Source: Isoetes taiwanensis (taxonomy: Eukaryota; Streptophyta; Lycopodiopsida; Isoetales; Isoetaceae). Taken from it: DNA of 64,000 bases. A program made the translations under genes and the position numbers. Below the pieces are notes generated by a model. That model ran no database searches. It worked only from the letters and a program-made list of their open reading frames with translations, and was not told the origin of the DNA. Each line of letters begins with the position of its first letter. The stretch's first letter is position 1. Shown here piece after piece: positions 40,285 to 52,666 of this stretch. The stretch lies in assembly GCA_021234155.1 (NCBI GenBank), contig JAJEKV010000002.1, positions 34,328,128 to 34,392,127 on the forward strand, written 5' to 3'.

Positions 40285-43200
40285 CAAGTATCAACTGTCA
40301 GGTTAGCCTGCTGGAATATAAATACATTAAAAAATAGTAAGATAGTTACCATGTCAGAAGTTTTAGATAATGTTGATATAATTTTTTTCCTGGAAACATG
40401 TGAACATGAGGAGAAAGGTCTACCAGATATTTTTGGTTTTACTTTGTTACATTCTGTTTGGAACAATAAGGGGTGGAGGCTTAAAAGTTTTGGAGGTATT
40501 GCTTGCTATGCTAGGAATGAAATTACGCATGCATCACCGCAGAGTATCTGGATTGAGCTAGCTGGCAGAATAGGCAAAATATATGTTGGTGGTTGTTACT
40601 TTCCGCCCAGGGATTCACCGGTGTATGATAAGGGGGACCTTGATAGGGATGACCCGTTTTTCCACTTAGAGCAGGATATCCTGGCAATGAGTAACACAGG
40701 GGAAGTCTTGCTATTGGGGGATTTTAATGGACGCACTGGTAATAACCAAGCAGCATTGGTAAGTCCAGATGGGAATGAGGAGTGGTTGGAGATGATGGAT
40801 AGTAGGGAACTTGAGAAAACTGGGTGGAATAGGATATCTGATGATATGGTGAAGTGGCCAACTCCGCAAGGCCGACATGTTCTACATATGTGTAGTGGCT
40901 TTGACATGGTAATTTTCAATGGCACAACAAGATACCCGAGATCGGGTAAATGCACCTGTAAGAATGCAAGCGTGGTAGACTATGTTATTGCCAAACCTTC
41001 CTTTGGGGAACATATTGTTAGCATATCCATTGGGGACGAGAATGAAAACTCGGACCATGTGCCGATATTTATTGAAATAAGGGTGCAATCGCATGGCAGG
41101 CAGCGGGTTGATACCACAAAGAAACAACAGTTGCGATTGAGATATGATAAGGCGGAGGAATACAGTGATATATGCGAGGAGAAAGTCAAGGCTCTTGTGT
41201 GGCCGGACTCATTACAGGAGATAAGTGATATGTTGACCAATATTTTGCTTCAATCAGCGGACAGTTGTTTTGTCTCTTATCGCCAAAAGATGGGATTACC
41301 CTGCAATGGCTGGTTTGACATGGAATGCAAGCGACAGCGGGAAAAATTCAAATCATCACATGGAGCAACTAAGGCACATGAAAGAAAGGAGTACATTAAG
41401 CTGATAAAAAACAAAAAGAGAGTGTATCTATACAGGAAACATGAGAAGATGGTAAAAGAGTTGTTGGTGGACCCAAAAAAATTCTGGAAGCGACTCAAAC
41501 CTTTGAAGCATGCGGATAATGAATTGCGAGTAGAGATGCTTATGGCGCATGTGCGCAAGCTTTATGATGTGCCCGGGGGCAAAAAGATGGCAGATAACAC
41601 AGATACTATGGCAAGCATGCTAACTTTCACTGTAGAGGATGTACGGGGGGGGCTCTAGAGACTTGCTAATGGTAAAGCAGCTGATGCTTGCGGCCTCGTG
41701 GCGGAACTGCTTAAATGGGCTGGGGAGACAGTTGAAAATAAGCTGGCAGATATGTTGAATCTAGCTTTGGCAGATGGTTTCCCTGTGTCATGGCAAGTTA
41801 ACAGAGTTGTACCATTGCACAAGTCAGGGGATAAAAAAGATCCGGGCAACTATCGCACTATCATGGTGGGCAGCCTGTATGCAAAACTGTTTGCATCCAT
41901 TCTGGAGAGCAAGGTAAGTATGTGGGCAGAAGACCATAATGTCAGGGCGGTGGGACAGGCGGGTTTTAGGCCCAAGAAGTCCACAACCGACCATTTGGTC
42001 ACTCTTAGGGCCATGATGGACTCAGTAGTGGGGAAAAGGAAACCGCTGTATGCTATATTTGTGGATTTTAGCAAGGTTTCGATATGGTGAATAGAGAAAA
42101 TCTGGGACACAGGATGGTGGATCTTGGTATCCCAAAGGAGCTCAGGCATGCGGTAAGGGTACTTTATGATAGGGTACTTGTGCAACTGTCATTTCCTTTT
42201 GTGGAATTTTGTGACGAGGTAGTAGAGAGCAATATGGGTGTGAAGCAGGGGTGCCCCTTATCACCTACTCTATTTGGGTTATTCATAGACCAGTTGGAAG
42301 AATGGATAGGATCACATGGGGGAGATGGCACACCTCTGTATGGATATGTTCTCAGGCTCTTACTGTATGCTGATGATATTGTTTTGCTATCCCGAAGCAT
42401 ACATGGGATGCAAAGACACTTAGATGCATTGGCGACATTCTGCAGTGATCAGGGTATGCAGGTGAATCTGGATAAGACCAAAGTTGTGGTATTTGGAGCA
42501 AATAAGACCGATCACATTCAGCTACATTATATGGGCAAACACGTGGAGGTGGTAGATAACTACAAATATCTGGGGGTGAATGTAGATAAGAGCCCCAATT
42601 GGAACCAAGCAGTTGAGCATAGAGTAAATGCGGGCTTAAAGGCACTATATGCTATGCAAAAAAAGTGTGTGCACGCTGAGATATGGAATTTTGAGATGAA
42701 GCGTATGTTATACAAGGTATTGGTGCAAACTGTTGTGCTATATGTGTGTGAAGTCTGGGGACCAGGCCTGGCTAATGACAGCTGGAAAAAGGTAGAAAAG
42801 ATACAAAAGAAATTTTTTCATACGGAGCTAGGTACCAAAATGCAAACACCATACGATATGATGTTGGTAGAGTGTGGGATGATGCCACTTGAGGCTGAAG
42901 CGCTTTGCAGACTCTTACGCTACATGTGTAAGGTTCTATATGAGTTGCCAAGCAATAGTCTACCACGACTTGCTATAGGAGAAACAAGAAACAAGGGCTG
43001 GTATGCGGACATTGAGAGATGGCTTATAAAATGGGGGATGAGTATTCATGATTTAGAAGTACATAAGGAAAATATAGAGGGATGGGTCAGGGATAGCTTT
43101 CGACAAAAGTCATGGAGTGTGCCAGCTGTGAAGAAAGAGTATTACAGATTACATATGAACCCCTCCATGCAGGCAGCGCGCTACCTTGGGGAGTCCATAT

Positions 43201-43589
43201 CAGTAAAATATAGACAAGCGATTGCCAGGATCCGATTGAGCTCTCATCACCTGGGGGTAGAGATTGGGAGATGGGCAAATATTGCACATGACATTAGGCA
43301 TTGCAGGGTGTGTGATGGAGGGGTGGTAGAGGACGAGACTCACGTCTTGATTTCCTGTCAGGCATATTCGAATATCAGACTCAAGCATGGGATTTTGGCC
43401 ACTTCGCTTGGTGATTTCTTCTCATATCCAGGATCATGTATTGGAGGATGTATAGTTGATATTCTTAGATGCAGAGAGGATCTATTGAAACAAAGTGCAG
43501 TAGAGGAGATAGAGGTAGAGGAGCCCAGTGTATTATTCTCAGAGGATGCACTGGATGATTTATTTTATGATTTTGAAGGCAATGTATAA
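40285..43589 (+). pseudogene. LINE ORF2: endonuclease and reverse transcriptase, copy B
   Basis: The APE-type endonuclease begins at LACWNIN with no methionine before it. It continues with FFLETCEHEE, CYFPPRD, LLLGDFNGRTG and NSDHVPIF. The reverse transcriptase follows, with VNRVVPLHKSGDKKDPGNYR, GFRPKKSTTDHL, GVKQGCPLSPTLFG and LLYADDIVLL. The C-terminus has SSHHLGVEIGRW and a CRVCDGGVVEDETHVLISC zinc-knuckle. Two lesions are visible: TAG at 41656-41658, and a one-base loss near 42075 in the FSKAFDMV motif. Otherwise it is long and well preserved. It nicks target DNA and primes reverse transcription in intact relatives. Confidence 0.85.
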
Positions 43590-43590
43590 A

Positions 43591-43620
43591 CGTCTCATAG
43601 ACCTGGCGGTCTCGAAGACG
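43591..43620 (+). other. LINE 3' hairpin, copy B
   Basis: CGTCT and AGACG flank an inner AGACC-TGGC-GGTCT stem-loop just before the pentamer tail. The same structure ends copies A, C and D, so it is probably the RNA feature the reverse transcriptase recognises. Confidence 0.7.
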
Positions 43621-43642
43621 AAATAATAAATTTCATTTCATT

Positions 43643-43790
<148 letters not shown>

Positions 43791-43794
43791 GGCG

Positions 43795-44970
43795 ATGGCG
43801 CATAAGAAAAGGGTAAAGAAGGGGGACGTGGCTGGGTCTCCCTCAGGCTCTGGTGCTGCAACAGTGATGAAAGGTGTGGACTCCGACATACGAAAGGGTA
43901 AAAAAAGCTTAAAAAAAGGGGAAAAGGAAGACTTTGGGTCATCGGATTCAGAGGCATCGTCTTCTGATGAGAATGGGGTTTCGGCTGCTGTGACAGGTGC
44001 CCAGACTGCCACAGGGGTTTTGATCAAGACATCTGCAGCAGAGAATGCTCAGACAGGTCCGGCTACAGAGGTTGGGTCTCTCCAGGCAAGTTCGGCTGCT
44101 GCTGTCAGACCTATTCTTGCAAATCACGTAGCAACAGGGGGCGGACTGATAAATGGGCTCCAGACAGGTCCTTCGGCTGTTGGGCCTACTGCAAACCAGG
44201 TAATAACAGGGATCGGAACTTCTGTGGTAAATCTGGCAGGGATGCAGACTCCTGTGACAGAGCAAACACTCCAAGCAAATTTCGCTGGGATGCAGTCAGT
44301 CTTATGCCAGATGCTAAATGAGATGTCTGCATCTCGAACTTTGATGCTCAAAATTCTGGAAATGATGGAGCAGACAAGAAAGGAGGCTGCTGCAAAAGAG
44401 GCAAAAGTACTGGAACTTCTGCAAGGTATGACTGATTCCATTCATACATTAAAGCAAGAAAACCTCTCCCTTATGCAACAGATAACGAATTTGAAAGAAA
44501 CACCTGCTGCCACATATCAGGGAGATGATTATGAAAGCTTTGCAGATGTAGTCAATAAACTGAATGATAGAGTGGATAGTCTGCTGGAAAAACAGGAACA
44601 AGAGAAACGGGCCCTGAATATCAGAATTGCAGGTCTACCTGAGAAAGAGGATGAAAATACTAAAGAGGAAGTTGGGGAATTTCTTAGGCATCATTTGCAG
44701 CTGACAGGGGAAGGCATAATAAACGCATACAGGGTAGGAAAGAAAGCAGCTGGAGATCGCAACATACTTGTTAAATTTGTAAACGAAGAAACAAAAATGA
44801 GAGTGATGCATCAACGCACAGCTTTACGGGGGAAGAACATCTGGATAAACGATGATCTTACCTTTGCGCAGCTTGCTCAAAGGAAAGAAGAAATACAGAA
44901 AATCAAGGAAGCCAAACAGAGCGGCAGGAGAGCTTTCCTAAGAAATGGGAAAGCAGTTATTGCCGAATAG
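43795..44970 (+). CDS. LINE ORF1 protein, intact, copy C
   Basis: 391 residues from ATG 43795 to TAG 44968-44970. The first 160 residues are low-complexity, basic then Ser/Gly/Thr-rich. A helical coiled-coil region lies at about 190-275 (LMLKILEMMEQTRKEAAAKE onward). The RRM-like domain contains LNIRIAGLPEKEDEN and NAYRVGKKAAGDRNILVKF, followed by the C-terminal domain with GKNIWINDDLT. This is the domain order of L1/Tx1 ORF1 proteins, RNA chaperones that package the element transcript. The stop codon is in frame with ORF2, and ORF2 has no early ATG, so ORF1 may be the N-terminal part of a readthrough polyprotein. Confidence 0.85.
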   Translation: MAHKKRVKKGDVAGSPSGSGAATVMKGVDSDIRKGKKSLKKGEKEDFGSSDSEASSSDENGVSAAVTGAQTATGVLIKTSAAENAQTGPATEVGSLQASSAAAVRPILANHVATGGGLINGLQTGPSAVGPTANQVITGIGTSVVNLAGMQTPVTEQTLQANFAGMQSVLCQMLNEMSASRTLMLKILEMMEQTRKEAAAKEAKVLELLQGMTDSIHTLKQENLSLMQQITNLKETPAATYQGDDYESFADVVNKLNDRVDSLLEKQEQEKRALNIRIAGLPEKEDENTKEEVGEFLRHHLQLTGEGIINAYRVGKKAAGDRNILVKFVNEETKMRVMHQRTALRGKNIWINDDLTFAQLAQRKEEIQKIKEAKQSGRRAFLRNGKAVIAE

Positions 44971-47900
44971 GGAATAAAGACCATCAGGTTATGCGCGTGG
45001 AACATCAATGGGAAAGTAGAAGAGGTTGCATTTCTCAACGATGTTTTCGAATCTTGGGACGTGGTATTTTTACTTGAGACACACGAGCATGAAGAACATA
45101 GTTTACCAGAAATTCACGGATTTACCTTAATGCATTCAGTATGGCATAAGAAAAACTGGAGAAGGAAAGGCTTTGGAGGAATAGCATGCTACATTCGTAG
45201 TAACATCAAACATATGTTTTCCATAGCCAAGAAGAATTCAGCAAAGGAACATATTTGGCTAGAAGTTGCAGGCTCACGTAGAAATATTTATATAGCTGGC
45301 TGTTACTATCCGCCTAGAGAATCCCCCACCTATATGGTGGAAGAGATGGATAAGGATGACCCTTTCCACCATCTGGAACAGGATGTGTTGGATCTAGGGA
45401 GGCATGGAGATATCCTTCTAATGGGAGATTTTAATGCCAGAATTGCTAATGAGCAAGCCTATTTAATGGGTGGATCAGGAGATCCCTTATGGATGGAGAG
45501 ACTGGATGAGGCAGACTTACAGGTAAATGGTTGGGACAGAGCCACAGAGGATCAATCCAAAGATGTACAACCACAAGGCACGCATCTTTTAAATATGTGT
45601 AGCGGTTTAGACCTCATCATACTGAATGGTATCAGTAAATTCCCCCAGTCAAAGAAATGTACATCTAAAGGCGTTATGGGAATTGGATCCAGTGTTGTTG
45701 ATCTGGTTATGACAGGGACTCATATGGTGGATAGCATTAGTGACTTGAGTATTGATGATGGCATACCAACTTCTGACCATTTCCCCATTGTAGTGCACTT
45801 AAGTCTTCAGGATCAGGGTGTTATAAGCACACCTAATCCAGAAACGCAGATGAGGATAAACATGGACCCACGTAAGATGAAAGTTTTTAAAAAGATGTGT
45901 GAACAACACGCTAAGGAGCTTACATGGCCAGAGAACTTAGTAGAATTGGATACGATGCTTACCTCTATGTTACTTGAGGTGGCTCATAAATGCTTTATAC
46001 CCAGTCGTGCATTGAAAGGATTGCCATGTAATGGGTGGTATGACACGGAATGTAAAAGTAAGAGGCTGGAATTTAAGACTGCAACACAGGAAGATAAAGG
46101 CAAAGTCCAGAAGGAATATCGGCAAACTAGTGAGAAGGAAAAACGAGCATATTACCAAACCAAACAGAAACACCGGTAAATGAACCGATATCACAAACCA
46201 AAAAAAAATTCGGACACCTGAAGGCAAAAAAAACAATGAGACTAGTCCTTTAGAGGTGGATAGTTTACTACAACAACTGCATAAACTATATCACGTAGCG
46301 GGATTGCATGAGGAAATGGGCAGACAAGGTGATAATCTCACTTTTTCAGAAGCAGCTATATATGAAGGGCTGAAATCACTTTCGGGTGGTAAGGCAGCTG
46401 ATGCACTTGGGTTAATGGCGGAAATGATAAAATGGGCTGGTCCAGCTGTAACCAGTGCCATCACGAAAATGATGAATAGGGCGTTGGTTGAAGGTTTTCC
46501 TCACACATGGCAAGTCAATAGAGTGGTACCAATCCATAAAGCAGGAGACGTTAACGACCCAAGCAACTATAGAATGATCATGGTAAGCAGTCTCTTTTCA
46601 AAATTATTTGCCAAGCTTATAGAGATAAAGCTAAGTGATTGGGCAGAGATGCACAATGTCAGAGCATCAGGACAAGCAGGTTTTAGGCCTAACAGGTCTA
46701 CACTAGACCACTTAATTACTATGAGAGCAAAGGGGCGATGCCGAAGAAAAAACTAAAAAGCCGCTCTTTGCTTGTTTTGTGGATCTTACTAAAGCTTTCG
46801 ATATGCTGAGAAGAGGGAACATCTGGGAATACATGGACCACATAGGTGTGCCACAGGAGCTCAGAAACGCAGTATCAGTACTATATGAGAAGGTGTTGGT
46901 AAGCCTATCATTTCCGCTAAACAAACTATGTAAAGCAGAGATAATCAGTAATATTGGGGTGAAACAAGGATGCCCTCTATCCCCTACATTATTTGGGATA
47001 TATATAGACCAATTAGAGATGTGGATGCAGAGACATAGTGGAGGGGGGACCACAATTGCAGGATACTTGCTTATTCTACTCCCCGTATGCGAGATGATAT
47101 TGTTATCTTTGCTCGAGTCACCATGATATGCAGAGACACTTGGAGGCATTAGCCAAGTTCTCGTGGACGCTACTAAAATGCAGTGAACTGAATAAGACTA
47201 AAATTCTCATTTTTGAAAAAGAGTTCATAATTTCCACTTCCAATATAAGGGAGAAGAGGTGGAAATAGCGCATTACCGATATAAATATTTGGGGCTTATA
47301 GTGGACCACAATTATGGGTGGAACAAGGCAGTTGGGCAACGCACTGATGCTGGGATTAAGGCACTATATGCAATGCAGCAGAAATGTAGGAAAGCAGGGA
47401 TTGTAGACTGGAAACTGAAGAAGATGTTGTATCAAACCTTGGTTAGGACAGTTGTACTGTATGGATGTGAGGTTTGGGGGGCTGGGCTCTCTCAAGAAAT
47501 GTGGAAAAGAGTTGAGAAAATTCAGAAGAAATTTCTCCTGACGGAATTAGGGGTTAAAATGCAAACCCCGTATCATATGATATTGGCTGAAGCAGGGATG
47601 GAGATGTTAGAAGCTGAAGCACTATTTCTGACGCTCAAATATGTGCAAAAAGTTCACGACATGGATGCTGATAGGCTACCGAGGCTGGCAATGATACAGA
47701 GCAGTCTTAAGGGATGGTATAATGAGGTGGGCAAATGGATGGGCAAGTGGGGAATGGTGCTAGAAGACATGCCATCAGAGGAGGATGAGCTAAGGGAATG
47801 GGTCTACGCGCATGTCAGAGAAAAAGCTTGGCATAATGCAGGCACGAAGATGGCATTTTACAAAAAGGAAATTAATCCAGCACTTGGAGAAGCACCGCAT

Positions 47901-48293
47901 CTCTTGGGTAAGTTGTCTTATTTTAAAAGACATTTATTGTGCAGACTAAGATTAAGTTCACATCACTTGGGAGTGGAGGTTGGTAGATGGGGGAATCTCC
48001 CCCGACACCTACGTGCCTGTAAAACATGTGGAGCTGATGTACTTGAGGATGAGGCACACCTTATTCTTCACTGTCCTGCATATGAAAATTTAAGGAGACG
48101 GATGGGTATTCCTACCGGGATCTCTTTATATGATTTCTTTGCGATGCCAGGTGCAACCACCAGTGACTACTTGATAGAGGTGATGAAAGTGAGAGACGTG
48201 TCAATAAGAAACTATAAACACCTACTGGAATTATATGAGAAAGAGAGTAGGGAGACTAATGATGCCCTGATTGAGGGTACATTAGAGTTCTAG
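44971..48293 (+). pseudogene. LINE ORF2: endonuclease and reverse transcriptase, copy C
   Basis: Starts directly after the ORF1 stop in the same frame. RLCAWNING opens the APE endonuclease, followed by FLLETHEHEE, CYYPPRE, LLMGDFNAR and TSDHFPIV. Further on are VNRVVPIHKAGDVNDPSNYR, GFRPNRSTLDHL and GVKQGCPLSPTLFG. The C-terminus has RLSSHHLGVEVGRWGNLP and a CKTCGADVLEDEAHLILHC knuckle. Lesions: TAA at 46177-46179, a frameshift near 46740, and damage around 47085-47250 that includes the YADD site. There TATGCGAGATGAT stands where TATGCAGATGAT is expected, the same CAG-to-CGAG change seen in the tandem array. Confidence 0.8.
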
Positions 48294-48319
48294 TTATATA
48301 CGGAAATTGACTTGTATAT

Positions 48320-48349
48320 CGTCTTCTAGACCTGATGGTCTCATAGACG
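48320..48349 (+). other. LINE 3' hairpin, copy C
   Basis: CGTCT, AGACC-TGAT-GGTCT and AGACG form the same nested stem-loop as in the other LINE copies. It is followed by an ATTTC-type tail and (TC)n. Confidence 0.75.
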
Positions 48350-48372
48350 TGATTTATAAAACATTTCATTTC

Positions 48373-48528
<156 letters not shown>

Positions 48529-48559
48529 TATTTGGTATTAGAGTGTGCGGAACAGTTGT

Positions 48560-51030
48560 CAACAAATTAGTGCATACCATACGTAAGATTCATGTCAATG
48601 ATAGAAAGGCAGAATTGTATCTTTCTGCTTTTGAAAAATGCATAGAAAATATGGCATGGCCACATGGGGCAGATGAGATGAGCTCTACTTTGACGTCTCT
48701 TATACTAGAGACTGCTAAAAGCTGTTTTACATCAGCGCGCAGGCAAAAAGGACTTCCTTGCAATGGGTGGTTCGATGCAGAATGTAAAGAGAAAAGAAGA
48801 CAGTACAAATTGGCACACGGGGAGGCGCGATTGTAATTCATTAAGGAGTTTAAAACTCTAGTGAAGAGGAAAAAAAGAGCCTTTTTGCAACGCAAGCAGG
48901 AGGAGTTGGTTCAATCCTTGCTTAGTCACCCGTATGATTTTTGGAAGAAGCTTAAGCAGGGCAAATATGAAATACCACAATTGCAAGTGGAGGATTTGAT
49001 GCATCAGGTTAGAAAATTGTACCATGTGGAGGGCACAAGCGATAATTTGGGTATTGTGAGGGGTGGTTTCACCTTTTCCATTGAGGATGTACAGGATGGG
49101 TTACAAAAATTGGCAAACCGGAAGGCGCCAGATTCCCTTGGTTTGATGGCAGAATTACTTAAATGGACTGGGCCACAGATGGGGGATGCACTAGTACATC
49201 TACTAAATGCTGTTGCTAGAGATGGCTTCCCTAATACGTGGCAAATGAACAGGGTGGTACCAATCCATAAGGTAGGTGACTATGATTATGATTTGCAATC
49301 TTTTTGCAAAGCTTTATGCCACCATAGTAGAATCCAAAATCAACACATGGACTGAGCAGCATGATGTTAGGGCCAAAGGGCAATCAGGTTTTAGACCTCG
49401 AAAGTCTACCATCGACCACCTAGTTACTTTCCGAGCTATGATAGACTCTGTCAAGGGGAAAAGAAAGCCACTTTTCGCTGCATTCATAGACTGTACCAAA
49501 GCATTTGACACAGTATGCAGGAGTAATTTATGGGCCAGTTTGGAAAGAATAAACGTGCCCGATGCATATAAAGATGCGGTGAAAATGTTATATGAGAAGG
49601 TATGGGTGCAACTCTCTTTTCCATATGTGAATGAGTGTAGAGAGAAAGTGGATAGTAATATTGGAGTTAAGCAGGGCTGCCCGCTATCTCCAACACATTT
49701 TGGGATATTTATTGACGAGCTGGAAGAATGGGTTGCAAGTCTAGGTGATGGGGGCACCACACTTGCTGGGTATGTTATTCAGCTGCTGCTCTATGCTGAT
49801 GATATTGTACTGATTGCACGCAGTAAAGAAGGGATGCAAAGGCACCTAGATGTGTTGGCTTCTTTTTGTGATGCTAAGGGCTTGCACGTGAACCTGAGCA
49901 AAACCAAAGTGGTGATATTTCGCACAACGCTAGATAAGAACTATGAGTTCGTCTATAAGGGTAGCGTGGTTGAGATCTCGACATCTTATAAGTACCTGGG
50001 CTTAATTGTGGACAAACATTTTAGGTGGAATCAGACAGTGGAGCAAAGAATAAATGAGGGACTCAAAGCCTTTTTTGCAATGCAGAGGAAGTGTGCGAAA
50101 GCAAACATATGGAAGTTTAGCTTAAAGAGGATGCTTTTCAAAACGTTAGTGCAGGCAGTGGTCCTATATGGCTGTGAAGTTTGGGAGCCATGGCTGCCCC
50201 TAGATCAATGGCAAAAAATAGAGAAAGTGCAAAAGAAATTCTTACATGCAGAATTGGGCGTAAAGGTACAAACTCCATATTATGAAATAATGCTGGCAGA
50301 ATGTGGAATGCTTCCTTTGGAATGCGAGGCCTTATGTCAATTTCTTACATATCTGAGTAAATTAAACAGCCAAGATGAAGCTAGTTACCCACGAATGGCT
50401 CGAAAGGAGTCGTTTGAGAAAGGGTGGTATGGGGATGGGATGGTCTGGCTGAAGAAGTGGGGGATTAACATTGAGAATCTAGGAAGTAATAAAGACCGGA
50501 TTAGGGAATGGGTAGGAGAAATAGTGTTGAACAGGGTATGGCATAGACCGGGCATAAAGATGATGCACTATAGAGAGTTTATGAACCCTCTATTGCGTGA
50601 AATGAGCTATCTGGATGAAAATATTTCCATAAAAAAAAGGCATGCTATATGCAGGATGAGAATGAGTGCACATCACCTTGAGGTGGAGGTTGGGAGGTGG
50701 TATGCGACTGCCCGCGAACACAGAGTATGCAGGGTTTGTGGATCAAGCGAGGTCAAAGATGAGGAGCATGTGATTTTGAGATGCCCAGCTTATCAAGCTC
50801 TAAGGGACAGGTTTGATATAGATGTACCTAGTCTTTTAATGTTCTTTGAGATACCAGCAACAAGAGTTGCTAACTTTTTGCTAGATGTATTACAAATGCG
50901 AGAAACAATCCTAAAAGCTAATAAGGATGTGATTGATGAGGAAGAGGATAGAGAGCCTGATGATGAGCCATTCGACTCCGAGGATTTGTCACATGAATTT
51001 GTTTTTGACTATGAGACTGTGTTTTCTTAG
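48560..51030 (+). pseudogene. LINE ORF2: reverse transcriptase and C-terminus, copy D
   Basis: The first part encodes GLPCNGWFDAECKEKRRQYK and, after a TAA at 48834-48836, RKAPDSLGLMAELLKW and MNRVVPIHKVGDY. A small deletion near 49285 shifts frame. From 49276 one frame of 584 codons covers GFRPRKSTIDHL, FIDCTKAFDTV, GVKQGCPLSPTHFG and LLLYADDIVLIARS. It then reaches the C-terminal HHLEVEVGRW and a CRVCGSSEVKDEEHVILRC knuckle, and ends in an acidic tail. The palm domain with YADD is intact, but the endonuclease is missing, so the copy cannot move itself. Confidence 0.85.
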
Positions 51031-51061
51031 CGTCTAATAGACCTGATGGTCTCACCAGACG
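51031..51061 (+). other. LINE 3' hairpin, copy D
   Basis: CGTCT, AGACC-TGAT-GGTCT and AGACG, the same nested stem-loop, placed directly after the ORF2 stop. Confidence 0.75.
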
Positions 51062-51098
51062 AAATAATACACTTCACTTCACTTCTCTCTCTCTCTTT

Positions 51099-52200
51099 TT
51101 CTTTTCTTTTAAACAATTTTCTCCATTATAGTTTAACCAAAACCCTAGGCATTTCACCCTAGAAATTCGCCATTTGGTGAATATTCACCACTAATTTATA
51201 CCTTGATAAAATAGATAGAGACTTAATGTGATAATATAAAAGAAGTCCATACAGGTGCATTGAGATATTAGATACTAAGGGTACCTTCAGACCATGGGGT
51301 TAAATTAAACTAAATTTTAAGTCAACCAATCTTCTTTTTGAAAATGGACGGGTGTTGGTTTCCTGTGTCAGGAACGCCGCATGTAACGCCGCATGCGGCG
51401 TTCCGTCCTCCCCTTGCAGGATTATTTTAGTCGTATACGTCTCCTCCTGTCTCTTCACCTAACTTCGAGAGGGAAGAGAGCAAGGCGGCAATTGCCCTAC
51501 TGGGCCCCTTTGGCGGAAAGAAAAGGTACATCATGAAGTCATTGGAATGTGGATACCATCGTAAAGTCATCGGAATGCAGGTCCCGGAGGCTGCTGAAGC
51601 AGCTGAAGCTTTTCGATTGCCTGGGCGGAATTGCCGAAGCTTGAGGCTTGGCCGCATTTTTTACAAAGACTAAGCTAGAGGATTGAAATAAGTAGCTTCT
51701 GTTATATCCAAATCGTTCGTCCAAGTTAGGAAGCAGAGGATTCTTAACTTTGTTGTTTGTTTCAAAAGCGGCAATCATGCATTCTTCGATACTAGAACCA
51801 GGTCTTTTTCCAAAACAATCTTTCTAGCTGCAAAAATATCATTGCCAACATCCTTGGCCATGCCTTCCACATATTTCTTAATGATTGCTCATTATTTTTT
51901 CCCAGATTAATCCATGGACCTTTTCTATAATTGGTGATTTCCCTGCTGGTGCTCGTCTGTCCAGATTTTCTTGGACTTGGGTATATTCTTTGGTTTTTGA
52001 CAGCAACAGACACTCATACGATCTTTGGCGGCAGCGGCTGAGAGCTTTTTCCGTCATTCTTCTATTATATTGCTTGAGACGCCATCTTAACTAGCAGCTC
52101 ACTGTGTTTGGCCTTTTTTCCCAATAGGAGCAACATCACATGTATATTTCTTGCCCATTTTTATTCCTATTTCTATTCATTCATGGGTATATTTTTATTC
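51099..52200. other. Intergenic DNA with weak minus-strand coding fragments
   Basis: A palindromic word (GGAACGCCGCATG, spacer, then GCATGCGGCGTTCC) lies at 51371-51404. Minus-strand frames at 51427-52013 give protein-like stretches such as KNPLLPNLDERFGYNRSYLF and VEGMAKDVGNDIFAARKIVL in different frames. I do not recognise a family. They could be exon scraps of one decayed gene. Confidence 0.4.
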
Positions 52201-52204
52201 ATAG

Positions 52205-52235
52205 AACAAGGTTTAAAATGAAACGCACTTATTTA
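52205..52235 (+). repeat. Left terminal inverted repeat of the 8.85-kb transposon
   Basis: Begins AACAAGGTTTAAAATG and matches the complement of 61020-61050 at 29 of 31 positions. ATAG precedes it at 52201-52204. Confidence 0.88.
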
Positions 52236-52666
52236 AGAAGTGCGTTTGAAAGATTCCTTTATAAAAATTGAAAACTCGAAAAAAAACAGACAAAATAGGG
52301 AGCAAAATAGATTGTTGAGCAATTAGCATTTGGAATACCCCAAAAAAAGCAACATTTTTGAAGCCTTTTCATTTTTAAAAGAGGGCAAAAAAAAATGCTT
52401 GTTTTGAGGAGAGAAACATTAATTTTGATAACTCAGTAAGTATTTATTGTTGAAAATAGAAGGAAATATAGTTTGTCTTTTTGCAAGCTTAATATAAGTA
52501 CGAAGAAAATCAAACATAGGAAAGACAAAGAGTGTGAAATCATGGAGCAAGAAAGAGTTGTTCTAATTAAGCATTGTTGAAGAGACAAAGCTTTCAGTTT
52601 AAAAATCTTCATCAAAATATATATTATAATTCTTAGCACATAATTTACAATGGAAGTAGTTAATAA

